From Amanita rubescens (Eukaryota > Basidiomycota > Agaricomycetes > Agaricales > Amanitaceae), in the NCBI GenBank assembly GCA_015039365.1, contig WION01000691.1:1-24274 (forward strand): DNA of 24,274 nt. Direction: 5' to 3'. The notes under the pieces were generated by a model. It was not told the DNA's origin, searched no databases, and saw nothing but the letters and a program-made list of their open reading frames with translations. The position numbers and the translations under genes are program-made. Shown here piece by piece: positions 21,960 through 24,274 of this stretch. Positions within the stretch are counted from its first letter, which is position 1. Each line of letters starts with the position of its first letter.

Positions 21960-22710
21960 ATGGGCTCAACAAGGTGAGGAATGAACTGCGATTGTGAAAC
22001 TTATGCTTTGTCGAAGAAGAATTGGCGCTTTCCGCATTCAATTCAGATGGATGGGTCAGATGAGGCTTGGATGCTCTTTGTGATGTGGCCTTCAGCAAGT
22101 TGCACGACTGCTTGCCCAGCTGATAGGACCAAATTACGCCTGCCTTATGATCACACTTCCCCCTCCTATCATGGCCTTGACATGAGCATATTCTGACCCG
22201 TGTTAATCACCAGACTTTACTGCAAGGGCCGCGTCTTGGGCCACAAGCGTGCAAAACGCAACTCAACTCCCAACACCTCACTACTTCAAATCGAAGGTGT
22301 ATCGACGAAAGAAGATGCTCAATTCTACCTTGGAAAGGTACGCTACATTCAAAAAAAAACAAGCGAAAATGGTCGTTGACTTTATCTCTTTGAACCCAGC
22401 GCGTTGCCTACGTCTACAAGGCTAAGCGGGAAGTCCAGGGTTCAAAGGTGCGGGTGATCTGGGGGTGAGTCAAGTTACACTACGTCCTTTCTTTTTGGTT
22501 TCGCTGACGCAAGATTACCCGAACTTTCTACAGCCGCATAACTAGACCACACGGTTCATCGGGCGTCGTAAGATCAAAATTCCGTCACAACCTCCCCCCT
22601 CGCGCATTCGGTGCAGCTGTCCGTGTGGTGAGTTACGCTTTTACGACCAACGAGGGCGAAGGAAAATCTAATTTGTGCATGCATAGATGCTCTACCCATC
22701 GAACATTTAA
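21960..22710 (+). CDS. rpl33: 60S ribosomal protein eL33 (L35A family)
   Basis: A structural protein of the large cytosolic ribosomal subunit. Exons are 21960-21973, 22214-22337, 22400-22464, 22534-22627 and 22687-22710. They give 106 residues, against 107 in yeast. The first exon codes for only MGST plus two bases of Arg5. Family signatures are RLYCKGRVLG near the start, EDAQFYLGKR, VAYVYKAKREVQGSK, RPHGSSGVVRSKF and the invariant end LYPSNI. The last exon holds only the final seven codons and the stop. The first intron (240 bases) is far longer than any other intron in the window. No frameshift or loss is seen. Confidence 0.97.
21974..22213 (+). other. long first intron of the eL33 gene
   Basis: This 240-base intron follows a 14-base coding exon and has a gtgagg donor and caccag acceptor. 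Other introns here are about 45-62 bases. Long first introns of ribosomal protein genes often carry regulatory sequence or a snoRNA. I see imperfect C-box-like (gtgatgt, atgatca) and D-box-like (ctga) sequences but no convincing closing stem, so no RNA gene is called. Confidence 0.7.
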
Positions 22711-23001
22711 GTTTTTTTTCTGTGTGCGTCATGGCGTCTGTATACATCTTATTGCGAGCACAACAATATGACCATGTTGCATGTTTCAACTGTGAGAGCA
22801 TGAATTTTGATACCACCCATCCGTGCGAGAGGCTGCAAGTTTGAGATTAAATTGAAAAAGTGTTAATAACTCTGCGATTGTCTATAAGGACCTCCAGAGT
22901 AATGAATTTATGCCATTTCTAAAAATAATACCGGTTATCCCGCATCACTGACCGGAAGTAAAACCCGGAACTTATTCCGTTGGATCCGTCCTACATTCAC
23001 C
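22711..23001 (+). promoter_or_regulatory. eL33 3' region and glutaryl-CoA dehydrogenase promoter
   Basis: These 291 bases lie between two same-strand genes. The sequence tctataagg at about 22881-22889 is a possible TATA-like element roughly 115 bases upstream of the dehydrogenase start. No other gene is visible. Confidence 0.45.
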
Positions 23002-24274
23002 ATGTTCTCCATCTCGCGTTCACAGACTATCCGTGCGTTGTACACCCAAGGCAAGGCCTTCTCGAGACGAGCAGCGTCGGGTGCGTCGTGTCAGCTCTGT
23101 TTCAAGTGTTTTGACATGGACTGTGTACCATCGTAGGCTTTGCCACGTTCAATTGGGAGGTACATCGCGTCCTCTGGAATATATAAAACGTAACATTTAG
23201 CATTTCCATAGGATCCCATCAACTTGGAGTCTCAGCTGACAGACGAAGAGATTGCTATACGGTATGCTCGCTAAGCGTTATGCGCATCTCATGCCATGTC
23301 ATCTCAGATGTTTCGTTCGTTAGCGATACAGCTCGGGAATACTGTCAGGCACGTTGGAGTTCAATTCTTAGCGTGTCTTTGGTGACAAGCGATCAGTAGG
23401 AAAGTCTTATGCCCCGTGTCTTGCAAGGATGGAGGACAGAAGGTACTAAGCATGCAGCAGTTATTCCCCACAATCAAGCTGAATATCCGCCAGAACTTGA
23501 CCATTCTATTCTTCCCGAGATGGGAAAGCTTGGTTTATTGGGACCGACTATAAGTGGGTATGGTTGTGCTGGCGTCAGTAGCGTCGCATACGGATTAATT
23601 GCTCGGGAAATTGAGAGGTAGTGTGTCCAATCTGTTCGTTCGGCCTGTATTGTGCTGACCCCTTCGTAGAGTCGACTCGGGATACCGCTCAACAGCATCA
23701 GTGCAGTCTTCACTAGTCATGCATCCAATTAACGAGTTTGGATCAGAGGCGCAAAAGGAAAAGTACCTTCCGGGATTAGCAAAGGGTGAACTCGTAGGAG
23801 CCTTTGTGAGTTTATATTGCCCAGCACCTCCGAATGTGACCGAGCTCCCGCTAGGGCCTGACAGAACCGAACCACGGTTCTGATCCCGCTAGCATGGAGA
23901 CTACTGCAGAGGAGATAGAGGGTGGTTTTGTACTCAACGGCAGCAAGACATGGATTACGAACTCGCCTATCGCGTAGATTTCATCGCACCTTCACGGACA
24001 GCTTATTAACCATCTACCTAGCGATATCTTTGTAGTATGGGCCAAGTGCAAGTGGGACGGAAAGATTAGAGGATTCCTGCTAGAAAAGGCGAGCCCTTAA
24101 CAAGGAAATTCATGATGCAATGTCTTGACTAGTGATAACAGGGTATGAAAGGCGTCTCAGCGCCGGCGATTAAAAACAAGGTCGCCCTGCGAGCTTCTGT
24201 GACGGGATCCATCTTCATGGATTCTGTTCGTGTGCCCCACGACGCCCTTTTGCCCAAATCCAAAGGCCTTGGCA
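23002..24274 (+). CDS. glutaryl-CoA dehydrogenase, mitochondrial (3' part cut by window end)
   Basis: This FAD enzyme oxidises and decarboxylates glutaryl-CoA to crotonyl-CoA in lysine and tryptophan breakdown in mitochondria. Exons seen: 23002-23080, 23137-23159, 23212-23261, 23324-23348, 23400-23442, 23494-23617, 23670-23805, 23855-23973, 24022-24088 and 24142 to the window end; about 266 residues of an expected 420-440. A basic presequence leads into [17 protein letters not shown]. Family signatures are [61 protein letters not shown] (FAD/substrate loop), [16 protein letters not shown] and [13 protein letters not shown]. The catalytic Glu lies beyond the window. The fourth and ninth introns start with GC rather than GT. 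Acyl-CoA dehydrogenase membership is certain; the glutaryl type is strongly favoured by the motifs. Confidence 0.94.

Overview
This window reads as nuclear DNA of a basidiomycete fungus, most likely an Agaricomycete. Coding sequence is cut by many introns of about 45-60 bases with GT(A/G)NGN donors and short branch-point/AG ends. Two tRNA genes carry canonical introns after position 37. The protein set is eukaryotic: Nab2, a CSC1/TMEM63 channel, ribosomal protein eL33 and glutaryl-CoA dehydrogenase. A closer placement (for example Cantharellales) is only an impression. All exon structures were spliced by hand; each joined reading frame was checked for phase and for family motifs, but there is no transcript evidence.

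Layout. 1-2783 holds no convincing gene and contains one conspicuous inverted-repeat cluster near 1324-1430. 2784-3831 (+) is a PCL/Pho80-type cyclin. 3832-6305 is again gene-free, with a 19-base palindrome at 4088-4106. A tRNA-Gly(GCC) lies on the minus strand at 6306-6386, just upstream of a Nab2-type CCCH zinc-finger poly(A)-RNA-binding protein (+, 6503-8657). Convergent to it is a 16-exon, probably mitochondrial, membrane-anchored P-loop ATPase (-, 9098-11478). Only 40 bases upstream of that gene ends a SAP-motif protein (-, 11519-12557). It is divergent from a second SAP-motif protein (+, 12969-14727); the two share an intron at the same place in the SAP motif and flank a tRNA-Leu(CAA) (12646-12753).

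The right half holds a 16-exon CSC1/TMEM63-family channel (-, 14991-18749), an NFKBIL1-like protein with a J-like HPD motif (-, 18962-20041), an unrecognised probable mitochondrial protein (+, 20232-21748), ribosomal protein eL33 (+, 21960-22710) and the first two thirds of glutaryl-CoA dehydrogenase (+, from 23002, cut by the window end).

These are mostly housekeeping genes with no shared pathway. The parts most worth a second look are the divergent SAP-protein paralogue pair around a tRNA gene, the 40-base gap that suggests a two-gene transcript, a P-loop ATPase with an Asn-Asn in place of the usual Walker B acids, three inferred GC-AG introns (one splitting a Walker A motif) among about 61 introns, and an unrecognised mitochondrial protein with an RRM-like pattern.
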